A stretch of DNA of 64,000 nucleotides from an uncultured Flavobacteriaceae bacterium (GCA_947500385.1 CANMSA010000017.1:81053-145052), one strand, 5' to 3'. Positions 35,239-45,067 are shown, numbered from the stretch's first letter. Program-made: numbers and translations. Notes: generated by a model not told the origin, from the letters alone.

Positions 35239-35317
35239 AGGGATTTGTCTTGGAAAAAGTAAACGTTAGATTCAAAAAGGATTGAAAGTGGGTATGGAAG
35301 GAGCCGTTTTAAATCAA

Positions 35318-35340
35318 AGGGTCGATGTAAAACCGACCCT
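35318..35340 (-). terminator. Hairpin between TonB receptor and GH32
   Basis: AGGGTCG (35318-35324) and CGACCCT (35334-35340) form a 7-bp stem with a 9-nt loop. The minus-strand flank (TTTGATTT) is only weakly T-rich, so it may be a leaky terminator or mRNA stabiliser that sets different expression for receptor and enzymes. Confidence 0.4.
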
Positions 35341-35374
35341 TCGAAATACTTAAACTAAACAAACTCAACTTAAA

Positions 35375-37999
35375 TTAAAAGTTATAAAATACGGAGAGGG
35401 ATAAAGACCTGCCCGATACCGATCTGGCCCTGACGATATTTTGAATTCCTTCAGTGATACTGCCTTCTTCGGTCTCGGTGATACCCAAGGTGTCGAAAAT
35501 ATTGTTCCCTGCTACATTTATCTTGATGTTATCGGTAATCGCTAGTGTTACAAATCCGTTTACAATGGCGAAACCGGGCATGACCAAGTCATTATTATCT
35601 TGTGCGTACGCATCCGATTGCCCGATCAAGCTTAATCCCAACGAGTGTTTTGCTTTACTCCCAAAATTATAGGAAGGAATAATGTTGTATATAAAATCGG
35701 GTTGTCTTCTGGGAACATTACCGTCGTTATCCCCGGATTTCACCTTGGCATCCGTCCAGGTAATCGCGCCTCTAAGGTCAAAATTGTTGAAGGTAAATGC
35801 ACCTTCCAGTTCAACTCCCATCGACTCATAGTCATTTTCGATGATACTATTGGTACTGGCTTCAAATCCGCCTTCTTCCACAGTTTCCGCATAAAATCCG
35901 GTTACATATAATGCCCCATTTTTAAAGCCCCTTTTATAGCCGATTTCGGCTTGGTTCAAGAAGTCCAAGGCGTTGATCCTATCACTATCTAAATAGTCAA
36001 TGTCCGTGTCGAATAGGATACGGTCCGCCTTAGCGGCACCGCCCCTACTGTAGCGGGCAAACAATGCCTGTCTATCCTTAAATTTATAATTTGCACCAAG
36101 CGAATAGGAAACAAAATCGTACTCATAGTTAACAATGGTGGGGTTTGCATTGTCAATGGCCGACACACTTTGCTCTGGCGCCGACAAGGTTCCATCATTG
36201 TTTACATCAAACGCTAGCTGGTTGGCCGAGGCAAAAGACCCATCTACATTTCCCATATCATAGCGCAAACTGGCATCAACCGAGAATTTTTCCGATGCGT
36301 CTATAGAAAGATTAAAGAAGGGAGCCGATGTGTTGTATTGCACATCATAGTTACGGGTACAGCAATTACCCCAAAATGGCACGCCATAGGCATACAGACC
36401 ATTTTCGCTCAACAAATTGTTTGACGCATCCGAAACATTGATCAACCTCGCATTTGTGGGAGCCACCTCTTGCAGGTAGGAGTTCCATAACCAGGACATC
36501 GAAATGTTCTGTATAGACTTGAAGAACCCGAAAGTAAGACCGAAGTTTTCAAAAGACTTGGAAAGTTTAAAGTCATTCATGAAATTGTTCAAATTATTCA
36601 ATTCGGTATCGAACATATGGATTCTGGTAACCAGGGTTCCCGCGCCCACTTGAGAACCATCTGTTGCGAACGACAGGGAGGCCCCATCTCCAAAAGAGGA
36701 TGCAATATCGGAAGCGGCTGCTACCTGCGCCGGAAAGGGGGAAACGAATCGCCCCCGGTTAAACGAAAACCTACCGTTGTTTTGCAGTTTCCAACCAGAT
36801 GGAAGATCGAAAGAGATTACGGCTCCAACCGATGTTGAAAGTGGCCGCATACCATCTGCTACCTTAGATCTTCTTAATTCCCCATTCGCCCCTAGACCTA
36901 GATTGATGGGCAAAAAAGTGGTCTGTAAGGTATTTTGGGTTGCATCATAATTCGGTGCATTGCCCCAGTCGGGATTGCTATTGGTGCCCGATACGGCAAC
37001 TGGCATCGGCAAATACCCAATGGCCCGATCGTTTAAATATTTGGCATACAGGCGCACATACCCTTTATCAAACTGTTTGGTAATATTGAACTTTAACTGC
37101 CCCCCGTTATTGGCCGTAAAATCGGCATCCCTAACGCCTTCTCCAACTCTATAAAAACCACCCAAATGGAAAAAAAGATCATCGGAAATCGGCGCTCCGT
37201 ATTCAAAGTCCGTTCTGAAAGAACTGTAATCGAGCCCAAAAGTAGTTGCGAACGAACCGCCTTCGACGCTTCCGGTCTTGCTGATGAAGTTAATAATGCC
37301 CCCTGGCGAATTTGAGGATAAGGTTGACGCCGATCCCCCTCGTATCGCCTCGATCCGTTGTATGTTCGAATCGAATCTGGTAAAGATATCCGCTGTGGCA
37401 AATGCAATGTCACCGAATAACAAAATTGGCAATCCATCTTCCTGTAGCTGTAGGTATTTGGCCCCTCCCGCGGATACCGGTACTCCTCTGGCCGCAATTT
37501 GTGAATTTCCCTCACCACCCGAAGATTCGGATCTGATACCGGGAATGGTCCTGAAGATTTCTGCTGCAGATCTCGGGACCGACTGCGCGATTTTTTTGAA
37601 ACCGACCGTCGTAACGGATACGCTGGACTCTAATTTTGACTTTGGATTTACGACACCGGTTACGATTACTTGATCCAATGACTCTGCATCCTCTACCAGA
37701 ACGAAGTCAATCACAACCTCCTGCTGTTCCAGGGTAATTTCCCTACTTTCCTTGGTATAACCGATAAAGGAAGCCTGTAATACGTAGGTTCCGTTTTCGA
37801 TTTGGGATATTTCATACTCCCCGTCGAAGTTGGTAATGGCGCCTTTTGCCAAACCCTCCAAAACTATGTTTGCTCCGATGATGGGACTCCCAAACCCATC
37901 GATCACTTTTCCTTTGATAGTCGATTGCGAATACGAAATCATCGAAATTGCCATAAACAGTAAATGGGCAAAAACTTTTAGGCATCTAATTTTTTTCAT
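35375..37999 (-). CDS. TonB-dependent receptor with CarboxypepD_reg-like domain
   Basis: 874 residues: signal peptide (to about 25), carboxypeptidase-regulatory-like domain ('IKGKVIDGFGSPIIGANIVL', ~28-110), plug ('SAAEIFRTIPGIRSESSGG', 'IEAIRGGSASTLSS') and a 22-strand-type barrel ending 'SLSVFYNF'. It imports oligosaccharides across the outer membrane using TonB energy. No SusD-like lipoprotein is encoded beside it, so it is not a standard SusCD pair; it resembles stand-alone FecA-like receptors. It lies 30 bp after the MFS gene, hence one operon. Confidence 0.9.
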   Translation of the reverse strand: MKKIRCLKVFAHLLFMAISMISYSQSTIKGKVIDGFGSPIIGANIVLEGLAKGAITNFDGEYEISQIENGTYVLQASFIGYTKESREITLEQQEVVIDFVLVEDAESLDQVIVTGVVNPKSKLESSVSVTTVGFKKIAQSVPRSAAEIFRTIPGIRSESSGGEGNSQIAARGVPVSAGGAKYLQLQEDGLPILLFGDIAFATADIFTRFDSNIQRIEAIRGGSASTLSSNSPGGIINFISKTGSVEGGSFATTFGLDYSSFRTDFEYGAPISDDLFFHLGGFYRVGEGVRDADFTANNGGQLKFNITKQFDKGYVRLYAKYLNDRAIGYLPMPVAVSGTNSNPDWGNAPNYDATQNTLQTTFLPINLGLGANGELRRSKVADGMRPLSTSVGAVISFDLPSGWKLQNNGRFSFNRGRFVSPFPAQVAAASDIASSFGDGASLSFATDGSQVGAGTLVTRIHMFDTELNNLNNFMNDFKLSKSFENFGLTFGFFKSIQNISMSWLWNSYLQEVAPTNARLINVSDASNNLLSENGLYAYGVPFWGNCCTRNYDVQYNTSAPFFNLSIDASEKFSVDASLRYDMGNVDGSFASANQLAFDVNNDGTLSAPEQSVSAIDNANPTIVNYEYDFVSYSLGANYKFKDRQALFARYSRGGAAKADRILFDTDIDYLDSDRINALDFLNQAEIGYKRGFKNGALYVTGFYAETVEEGGFEASTNSIIENDYESMGVELEGAFTFNNFDLRGAITWTDAKVKSGDNDGNVPRRQPDFIYNIIPSYNFGSKAKHSLGLSLIGQSDAYAQDNNDLVMPGFAIVNGFVTLAITDNIKINVAGNNIFDTLGITETEEGSITEGIQNIVRARSVSGRSLSLSVFYNF

Positions 38000-38029
38000 T
38001 TTTCAGTTAGTTAATTGTTAATAATTGCA

Positions 38030-39379
38030 TTATAAATGTGAATCAATATGTAAACCGATTCTTGGTTTTTTAGTGGGCCTTATATTTGAGTTTTCCAAAG
38101 AAATGCCTTTGGTTTCGGGCATTAGGAACCGTACGAAGCATAACTGTAGTAGCATCATGAATGCGAAGAAACCAAATACTGGTCCGGCCCCTAAGTTTGC
38201 AAACAGTAAAGGAATGAATGAGGGAATGACCGCCGCTAAAATCCAATGAACGGAACTGCCGAATGCCTGTCCCGAACCCCTAAGATGATTGGGGAAAATT
38301 TCGGAAATGAATACCCAAATAACCGACCCTTGACCAACGGCATGGGCTCCGATGAAAACAAAGAGAAAAATGGCTACTGTAGTTCCGTCCCAATGGTTGA
38401 AAAAAGCCGCGGAAACCAGGGACAGGGAAAAAATATAACCTATAGACCCTATATACATTAGTTGCTTTCTGCCAATGCGATCGATAAGGTGAATTCCCAA
38501 TAGAGTGAAAATCAAATTGGCAATACCAATACCCATACTGCCGTACAACGCGGCGCTTTGCCCCATTCCTGCTTCTTCCAAAATTCTTGGGGCATAATAT
38601 AGGAAGGCATTGATTCCCGAAAATTGATTGAAAAAAGCAATGAGGAAAGCCAAGATCAATGGGAATCGGTACTTCTTCATGAAAATGTTTTCCTCGATCC
38701 CTATTCGATCCTTTTCCTTTTCAAGGTCGATGATCCATTGTTCGATGTTTTCGTCAGGGTTCGCGAGGCGCAATACTTCAATGGCCTCCATATAGTCAGA
38801 CCTTAGGGACAGCCAGCGAGGACTTTTTGGAATCCCAAACACGAGCAGTATAAAAATAAAAGCGGGAATGGCTTCGATGCCCACCATCCAACGCCACGCA
38901 TTCGCCCCAATCTGGCTCAACATATAGTTGGAAAAAAAAGCGATCAAAATGCCAAGTACGATATTGAATTGGTATAGCCCCACCAGCCTGCCTCTGTTTT
39001 TGGCCGGGGCAATTTCAGAAATATAGGCGGGGGCCGCGATGGTGGAAGCACCTACACCCAGACCTCCGATAAACCGAAAGAAAGAAAACGTTACGGCATC
39101 GTTTGCGAAGGAAGATCCGAGGGCAGAGAGGGTAAACAATATCCCAATACCGATTAGGGTATTTTTACGTCCAAACCTATTGGTAGGTATGCCTCCGAGC
39201 AAGGCGCCCATTAAAGTACCCCATAAGGCCATTCCCATTACCACCAAGCCATGGAATACATCGGAAGAACTCCATAGTAATTGGAGCGTTTTGTCCGCTC
39301 CGGAAATCACGACGGTATCAAATCCAAAAAGGAAACCGGAAAAAGCTGCGATCAACGACCACCTCCAAATTTTAGACAT
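38030..39379 (-). CDS. MFS sugar porter (SP family)
   Basis: 449 residues with 12 predicted helices and sugar-porter signatures: 'GFDTVVISG' in TM1, 'NRFGRK' and 'DRIGRK' loops, 'IPKSPRWL' before the central loop, and 'PETKG' after TM12. It would import a monosaccharide or short oligosaccharide, probably fructose given GH32, across the inner membrane. First gene of the run MFS-TonB receptor-GH32-GH-A-sulfatase. Confidence 0.9.
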   Translation of the reverse strand: MSKIWRWSLIAAFSGFLFGFDTVVISGADKTLQLLWSSSDVFHGLVVMGMALWGTLMGALLGGIPTNRFGRKNTLIGIGILFTLSALGSSFANDAVTFSFFRFIGGLGVGASTIAAPAYISEIAPAKNRGRLVGLYQFNIVLGILIAFFSNYMLSQIGANAWRWMVGIEAIPAFIFILLVFGIPKSPRWLSLRSDYMEAIEVLRLANPDENIEQWIIDLEKEKDRIGIEENIFMKKYRFPLILAFLIAFFNQFSGINAFLYYAPRILEEAGMGQSAALYGSMGIGIANLIFTLLGIHLIDRIGRKQLMYIGSIGYIFSLSLVSAAFFNHWDGTTVAIFLFVFIGAHAVGQGSVIWVFISEIFPNHLRGSGQAFGSSVHWILAAVIPSFIPLLFANLGAGPVFGFFAFMMLLQLCFVRFLMPETKGISLENSNIRPTKKPRIGLHIDSHL

Positions 39380-39828
39380 ATAAGAATGGTTTAAAACTAT
39401 CGCTAAACTATTGGTTACATGCAGTACATTTGGTTACGAATGTTTCGATTTACAGCAGTTATGTAAGGTAGTATGAGATTTTTAAGTAATATTCTGTTAA
39501 TCAGATAAATACATTTTTATGATGATGTATTGCCACAATGGTTTAGCACTTTTATGACCTGTTTGTTCAAATTTGATACATGGGCCAAAGGATACATGGA
39601 CCTATCAATAAGTAGCTTATGCAAACCAGCCGATTTGAATGGAAAGTATTTGGAAGATGCACCTCTTTAATAGCAATTTTAATGAGACCTAATCGTCGAA
39701 AAAAACCTTAAAAACAAAGTACTGGATAGGAAATGGCCATTAAGGGTACAAAAGCTATTATACTAGATAGCAACAAGAGGGTCGTATCACTTATTAGTAG
39801 TCAAAATAGGGTAGAGGATGTTGGATTA
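39380..39828. other. HTCS-to-transporter intergenic region
   Basis: This 449-bp region must contain the promoter of the PUL operon (minus strand). The only notable structure is the direct repeat at 39411-39437. I see no credible gene, although a small plus-strand open frame crosses it. Confidence 0.4.
39411..39437 (-). promoter_or_regulatory. Candidate HTCS operator: direct repeats of GTAACCAA
   Basis: TTGGTTAC occurs at 39411-39418 and 39430-39437 (GTAACCAA on the coding strand), 19 bp apart and 32-58 bp upstream of the MFS start. AraC-type domains bind tandem sites about two helical turns apart, so this fits an HTCS operator. Confidence 0.35.
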
Positions 39829-42585
39829 TTAGGAGATTGTCGCGTTCCTGCATCCCATAGGAGTAATCCCGTATTTGTTTTTAAACGTTCTAGAAAAGTA
39901 ATTGGAAGAAGCAAAGCCGCTGCTATAGGCAACTTCAGAAATACTTAAATCGGTGTTTTCCAACAAAAACCTGCTTTTTTCCAATTTTATATTGTTGACA
40001 TAGTCAATGACACTGACCCCCATGATTGCCTTCACCTTTCTATAGAGTTGTACTCTTGAGATGTTCATTTGATCGGCAAGTACTTCGATCGAAAAATCCG
40101 AATTATCAAAATTCTCCTTAATAATGGTGTTCAATTTGTTGATGAACCGGTGCTCCAGGTCATCTGCAGAAGCATTTTGCGCTATTTTATGGAGATTATT
40201 TAGGTAATAGAATCTTAATTTCTCCCGATTGAACATCAACGATTTAATTGAATGTAATAGGATCGTATAACTAAAAGGTTTGGTAATAAACAGGTCTGTG
40301 CCCGAGGCAAGTCCTTTAACGTACGAATCTTGATCCGACAAGGCGGTCAGGATAATAATAGGAATATGAGAGGTTCTGAGATCATTTTTTAGAATTTCGC
40401 ATAGCTCAAAACCATTTTGATCGGGAAGGTTAATATCGCAGATGACAACATCCGGTATGATGTCGAACGCGATTTCTAAGGCATTGGTACCATCGGAAAG
40501 GTGCATATCGTAGTCATGCATCAATTTATTATGAAGGAAAAGGGATAGGTCCTTATTGTCCTCTACACATAGTACCGTATATTTTTCTTCATGTTCCTCC
40601 TTTTTTTGAACCAAATAACTATCATCTACATATTCTGATTCAAAATCTACAATTCCCGTGTCCACTATATCTTTTTCGATAACAATGGCGTCCTCCGGTA
40701 AATGTGAGCTGCCCTTTTTAAGCGTTACTTTTACTTCCGTTCCCTGAAAAGAGGCCAGGGTAATCGTGCCGCCGTGGAGTTCAACAAAATTTTTGCTTAA
40801 ATGAAGGCCGATGCCAGAGCTGCTCTTTTGATTGTTAGACCCTTGATAAAAAGCTTGGAATACACGCTTTATTTCAGATTTCGGAATGCCTATTCCGGTA
40901 TCTCTAAAGTGTATTGAAACTTCATCGGTGGTTTTGGTCGTGTCTATTATGATCGTTATTTTTCCGTTATCGGGTGTGAATTTAAAAGCGTTCGATAGTA
41001 AATTATAAAAAACCTTGTCCATTAAATCCCGGTCCAGATAAAGTGCTGTTTGTTTGTTCTCGCACTCCAAGTTGAAACTGATGCTTCTTTTTTTAGCTTC
41101 CTGTTCAAAGTCGTTGAACATGCGTCGGATGAATGTATAAACGTTTGTTTTTGATGCTTTGAGTTTTAATCGCCTGTTCTCCATTTTTCGGAAATCCAGT
41201 AATTGATTTATCAACCTGAGCAATCTATTCGAGTTGTTGTAAATCAATTCTATCTCGGTCATTAACCTGTAGCCTTTCTTCTGAGCGATATCCCTAAGGG
41301 ATTCTACAGAACTCATAATCAAGGTTAGAGGTGTTTTAAATTCATGGGAAACCCCCGTAAAGAAGTTCAATTTTGCCTCGTTACTTCTTTTGACTTCTTC
41401 CGCGATCTTTTGAATCTGGTTACGTTGAACGGTAATTTTCTTGTTGGTGATCACCAGCTGTCTATTTTTTTTACGAATGGTAAAAACGGAATAGATACTA
41501 TACACCATGAGACTTAAAATAATGGCAAGAAGCCCCATTGTTAATTTCAACATATTGTTTTGGGCGTAATACAATTCTTCTTGTTCATTTATGGCGGCCA
41601 ATTGAATCTCTATTTCATTTTGCTGGTCGTTTATTTTATCTATTTGGTTTTTCATAATGTCGGCATTCAACTTATCGATTACCGTCGTGGTCAGAATATT
41701 GTTTTTAGGGATCCTTTCCTTTTTCAATAATTTGATAGCCAATTCAATAACTTCATTGCCACCTGTGGGATACAATATGGTCGCGTCCAATATTCCATCC
41801 TGTACCAGTTGAATTCCTCCGTCAGGGCCGTTTAAGCCATCTACCCCAATGAACTTTATCGATTTCTCAAGGCCTTTTTCCTTCGCTATCTGCCACGCCT
41901 GTAATGCCAAGGCATCGTTTGATGCATACACATAATCTATCTCGGACCTTTTAATGGCTTCCAAATAGGATGAAAATACTTGTTTGGGTACTCCTTCGTT
42001 GGTTTCGTTGACCGTACCCAAAAGGTTCAATCTGGATTCCTGATTTACAATTTGATTAAACCCGATACTTCGCTCCATGACAGAGGATGAATTATCACGA
42101 CCTCTTATTTCGATAATATTTACGGCACCTTTCTCGGTTGAAGCAATATACTTTCCGGCATTTCGACCGACTTCCAGGTTATCGGCCCCGATATAGGCCG
42201 AAAATTTTTCGGATGCAATCTTTCTATCGATCAAAATTACGGGAATGCCTTTTTCATATGCCTTTGCAATTACGGGTTCCATTCCACTTTGTTCTATAGG
42301 CGAGACTATGATCACATCGGTTCCGTCATCCAGCATCTTTTCGATATGCTCCTTTTGTTTTTCCAAGTCTCTGTCCGCTTCGTGGATTACTAGGTCGATT
42401 TCGGGATGAAGAGAAGCCTGTAGTTTGATCGAACGGTTCATTGATCTACGCCATTCATGATCGCTAATGCACTGCGAAAACCCAATCTTTATCTTATTTT
42501 CATTGTCTACGCTAGAACAAGAAGTCAGGAGAAGACCCAACAGTATGATGTAGATATAAAGTATGCGTTGTATGTTCATAACCAT
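39829..42585 (-). CDS. Hybrid two-component system with periplasmic sugar-binding sensor (BT1754-like)
   Basis: 918 residues in one chain: N-terminal signal/lipobox-like segment ('LLLTSCSS'), a type I periplasmic-binding (ribose/LacI-like) domain (~33-310: 'KIGFSQCISDHEW', 'VILIDRKIAS', 'FIGVDGLNGPDGG'), one transmembrane helix (~349-371), HisKA with phospho-His414 ('SHEFKTPL'), HATPase ('DTGIGIPKSE'), receiver with Asp717 ('VVICDINLPDQNG') and an AraC HTH at the C-terminus. The same architecture in Bacteroides thetaiotaomicron BT1754 senses fructose and switches on the levan/inulin PUL. I infer the same role here, supported by GH32 and an SP porter directly downstream. Confidence 0.92.
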   Translation of the reverse strand: MVMNIQRILYIYIILLGLLLTSCSSVDNENKIKIGFSQCISDHEWRRSMNRSIKLQASLHPEIDLVIHEADRDLEKQKEHIEKMLDDGTDVIIVSPIEQSGMEPVIAKAYEKGIPVILIDRKIASEKFSAYIGADNLEVGRNAGKYIASTEKGAVNIIEIRGRDNSSSVMERSIGFNQIVNQESRLNLLGTVNETNEGVPKQVFSSYLEAIKRSEIDYVYASNDALALQAWQIAKEKGLEKSIKFIGVDGLNGPDGGIQLVQDGILDATILYPTGGNEVIELAIKLLKKERIPKNNILTTTVIDKLNADIMKNQIDKINDQQNEIEIQLAAINEQEELYYAQNNMLKLTMGLLAIILSLMVYSIYSVFTIRKKNRQLVITNKKITVQRNQIQKIAEEVKRSNEAKLNFFTGVSHEFKTPLTLIMSSVESLRDIAQKKGYRLMTEIELIYNNSNRLLRLINQLLDFRKMENRRLKLKASKTNVYTFIRRMFNDFEQEAKKRSISFNLECENKQTALYLDRDLMDKVFYNLLSNAFKFTPDNGKITIIIDTTKTTDEVSIHFRDTGIGIPKSEIKRVFQAFYQGSNNQKSSSGIGLHLSKNFVELHGGTITLASFQGTEVKVTLKKGSSHLPEDAIVIEKDIVDTGIVDFESEYVDDSYLVQKKEEHEEKYTVLCVEDNKDLSLFLHNKLMHDYDMHLSDGTNALEIAFDIIPDVVICDINLPDQNGFELCEILKNDLRTSHIPIIILTALSDQDSYVKGLASGTDLFITKPFSYTILLHSIKSLMFNREKLRFYYLNNLHKIAQNASADDLEHRFINKLNTIIKENFDNSDFSIEVLADQMNISRVQLYRKVKAIMGVSVIDYVNNIKLEKSRFLLENTDLSISEVAYSSGFASSNYFSRTFKNKYGITPMGCRNATIS

Positions 42586-42915
42586 TGCTTTATGTAAACT
42601 TAGTAAAATAGAAACAACCCTCTTTGAGGTTTTGGGAATTACAAGTTAAGATTTTTAAATATTGCGGTAAAGTCGTAAAACTAGCTTTAGTTTTCAGCCC
42701 GAACGCCTTACCATCTTCGTAAAAAGGGGTATTTTATAGAGGGAATCCTAAGAATAAAAGGGAAGATCTAGCTTTTGGCAGTGGTTTAAGTTTTATTACG
42801 GGTTATATAATTTTTCCAAGTGAATACGTATAAGAAAATTTTGAGCCTTTGGCACTATCGGTGAACAGGCTTGCAATACCGCTAAAACAACAAGCGCTTT
42901 CCCAAAATTCCTGAT

Positions 42916-43010
42916 CATTTTTCGATTAAATACAGCCCTGAACCGGGCCGGTGTTTCATACACTTGTCGGAAAAATTTGGAAATCCCCTTATTCGAATAA
43001 GAAATTGCCA
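42916..43010 (-). pseudogene. Possible remnant of an AraC-family C-terminus
   Basis: Read leftward, the segment 'ISYSNKGISKFFRQVYETP' then 'ARFR' resembles the second helix-turn-helix and closing motif of AraC regulators ('GFSNK..FSKFFKKVYG.TPARFR'). No intact domain precedes it in any one frame. A decayed regulator gene at the head of the isochorismatase cluster is plausible. Chance similarity is not excluded. Confidence 0.3.
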
Positions 43011-43046
43011 ATAAAAAAATGGTCGAATCACATAAGGTCGAAAAAC

Positions 43047-43061
43047 TGGCACGACCCTTTC
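43047..43061 (+). promoter_or_regulatory. Candidate sigma54 (-24/-12) promoter
   Basis: TGGCACGACCCTTTC matches TGGCACG-N4-TTGC at 10 of 11 defined positions with correct spacing; the miss is the -13 G. It lies about 125 bp upstream of the isochorismatase-like gene. A sigma54 activator is encoded at 53221-57519. Confidence 0.35.
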
Positions 43062-43185
43062 TTCGCGATACGCAATGGGATGCTTGCCCAAAACACCAAT
43101 AACTGAAATCATTGCTGCAATAAGTACAACTCCTTAACTGCTATTGCGAGATACATTTGAACCATGTAATCTAAAAAAGAACGTA

Positions 43186-43875
43186 ATGAGAAAAATACTC
43201 TTTGTAAGTGCCGCTTTGTTTTCTTTGAGCCTTGTATTTTATTCTTTCAGTACAACCGCCACTAATACCGGCAACGCGTTTACCGAAAAATTATCTCCCG
43301 ACAATTCGATCTTTGTAATGGTCGATTTTTTAACTGGCTTTGATCCCGGTCTCAGGACCATAGAAAAAAGCACTTTTGTCAACAATGCCACCGCCTTGGC
43401 GAAACTTACCGAAATATTTGATATGCCAACCATTGTGCTTGGGGAAGAAGGCGGATTTAGAGGTAATTTCTATCCCTTGGTAAAAGAACACTTAAGCAAG
43501 GGCATCCGGGTTGAACGGCATACACCAAGTGCGTGGGACGAACCAAAATTTCAAGAGGAAATCAAAAGAATCGGCAAAAAGAAAATCATCTTGGGCGGAA
43601 TTTCCCTGGATATATGCACCCAACTATTGACCTTGGATTTACTACGGAACGGATACCAGGTCTATGTGGTGGTCGATGCTTCGGGAAGCGATCAAAAATT
43701 GGTCGAACATGCCGCCATGTTACGAATGACACAAGCGGGCGCCACGATGGTCTCATGGGGTACCCTGGCTTCTGAACTAATGGGAGACTGGAAAACGCCT
43801 GAGGGCGAGGCCATCGGGAAACTCTATCAAGAACACAGCGCTTGGGGCGGCTTTTACCAAGCCTACAAAGATTAA
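43186..43875 (+). CDS. Exported isochorismatase-family hydrolase
   Basis: 229 residues from ATG 43186, chosen because it gives a signal peptide ('LFVSAALFSLSLVFYSF'). The upstream in-frame ATG at 43144 does not. Cysteine-hydrolase residues are present: Asp47 ('IFVMVDFLTGF') and Cys144 ('GGISLDICTQL'). The family includes YcaC-like and nicotinamidase-like enzymes; the substrate is unknown. Export is unusual for the family. First gene of a plus-strand cluster; a cytoplasmic paralog lies at 48830. Confidence 0.8.
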   Translation: MRKILFVSAALFSLSLVFYSFSTTATNTGNAFTEKLSPDNSIFVMVDFLTGFDPGLRTIEKSTFVNNATALAKLTEIFDMPTIVLGEEGGFRGNFYPLVKEHLSKGIRVERHTPSAWDEPKFQEEIKRIGKKKIILGGISLDICTQLLTLDLLRNGYQVYVVVDASGSDQKLVEHAAMLRMTQAGATMVSWGTLASELMGDWKTPEGEAIGKLYQEHSAWGGFYQAYKD

Positions 43876-44051
43876 TCCAAGGGCCCTTATGGCAATAGCA
43901 CCTCGGTTAAGCAATAGAACCTTTTGGTTTTCTACGATGCCGTTTACAGCGCTTTACCGTAATGCCGTGCTAGGTGAATGCAAGGGATAAGAAGAGGAAT
44001 AAATTCCTCTTTTCAGGGCCTTTCGAACATACAACCTCTAAAATTCAAACA

Positions 44052-44480
44052 ATGACAACAAAACACAAAAGAGCGAAAAGTTGGATTACGATACTTGTTC
44101 GCTTTCTACTGGGGGCAGGCTTTCTCTTTAATGGTATCAACATGTTTATCATGTTTATGCCCCTGCCCAATCCGGAACAAGGAGCACTTGCTACACAATT
44201 CCTGACCATTTTGGGAGAAGCCGGGTATTTTTATCCAATTCTTGGAACCGTAAAGATTCTTACAGCGTTGGCGCTCTTCTCAAACAGATACCTGGCCTTC
44301 ATGCTCGTGGCAATGTTTCCGATTACACTCAACGGCATTCTGTTCCATTTTCGAATGGACCCATCTACCGCCATTGTAGCGCTGTTTATCGGATTGTTAC
44401 AGGTGTATCTCATGTATACCTATCGCGAGCAGTACACCACTATTTTTCAATCAAAACCATCAGCATTAAAACAAGATTAA
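44052..44480 (+). CDS. DoxX-like small integral membrane protein
   Basis: 142 residues from ATG 44052 (the open frame extends upstream to 43974, but that part looks non-coding). Four hydrophobic helices with 'VRFLLGAGFLFNGINMF' and 'PILGTVKILTALALF', typical of DoxX/DUF4870-type membrane proteins linked to redox or stress functions. The next gene starts 1 base after its stop, so they are co-transcribed. Confidence 0.75.
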   Translation: MTTKHKRAKSWITILVRFLLGAGFLFNGINMFIMFMPLPNPEQGALATQFLTILGEAGYFYPILGTVKILTALALFSNRYLAFMLVAMFPITLNGILFHFRMDPSTAIVALFIGLLQVYLMYTYREQYTTIFQSKPSALKQD

Positions 44481-44481
44481 A

Positions 44482-44913
44482 ATGAAACTTACAGCAGAAG
44501 ACAGATTGGATATTATAGAGCTGACCGCAACATTTGACAATGCGATGGATAGTGAGGACATTGAAAAGTACCTGGGTACATTTATAGAAAATGGTGAACT
44601 AGCAGGTTTTTGGGGTAGTACAAAGGGGAAGGAAAACCTTCGGGCAGAATTTCCACAACTGTTGGATACGTTTGCCCGTGGACGTAGGCATTTGTTGACG
44701 AATCATGAAGTAACCGGAAATGGAAACAGCGCAACGATGTATAGTTATCTCACCGTTTTTAATCGGGATACCCCCAACATGGCCGGTTCCGGTACATTCA
44801 ATGATGAGGTTATAAAAGTAGATGGAAAATGGTTCTTCAAAAAACGGACTATGAACGCAGACCCGAACGTTTTGAAGTTGATAGAAAGTATGCAGCAAAA
44901 AGAATCTGAATAA
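44482..44913 (+). CDS. SnoaL/NTF2-like protein
   Basis: 143 residues. An N-terminal helix with 'DIIELTATFDNAMDSEDIEKY' followed by 'GELAGFWGSTKGKE' and a curved sheet is the NTF2-like fold. The family holds small-molecule isomerases/hydrolases and binding proteins. Tightly coupled to the DoxX gene; substrate unknown. Confidence 0.75.
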   Translation: MKLTAEDRLDIIELTATFDNAMDSEDIEKYLGTFIENGELAGFWGSTKGKENLRAEFPQLLDTFARGRRHLLTNHEVTGNGNSATMYSYLTVFNRDTPNMAGSGTFNDEVIKVDGKWFFKKRTMNADPNVLKLIESMQQKESE

Positions 44914-45067
44914 ACCTTGCCCGCTAAAAGGGAAGAAGCAGTGTTAGCAGTTTAAGATATTTCTGATGATGTATGCTCGCTGTCTTATGCACGAGAATGG
45001 GGAGGTCATGGTACCTACTTGATTTAAAGGATACACCTTACCAAGAAAATACGCTAAAAAGACACCA

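Larger units (their letters stand above)
42586..43185. other. 600-bp region between HTCS and isochorismatase cluster
   Basis: It contains a probable AraC remnant on the minus strand (42916-43010) and a candidate sigma54 promoter (43047-43061). The rest shows nothing I can name. Confidence 0.4.

Noticed and set aside
35375..37999. SusC of a SusC/SusD pair
   Set aside because: No SusD-like lipoprotein gene is adjacent on either side; called a TonB-dependent receptor only.
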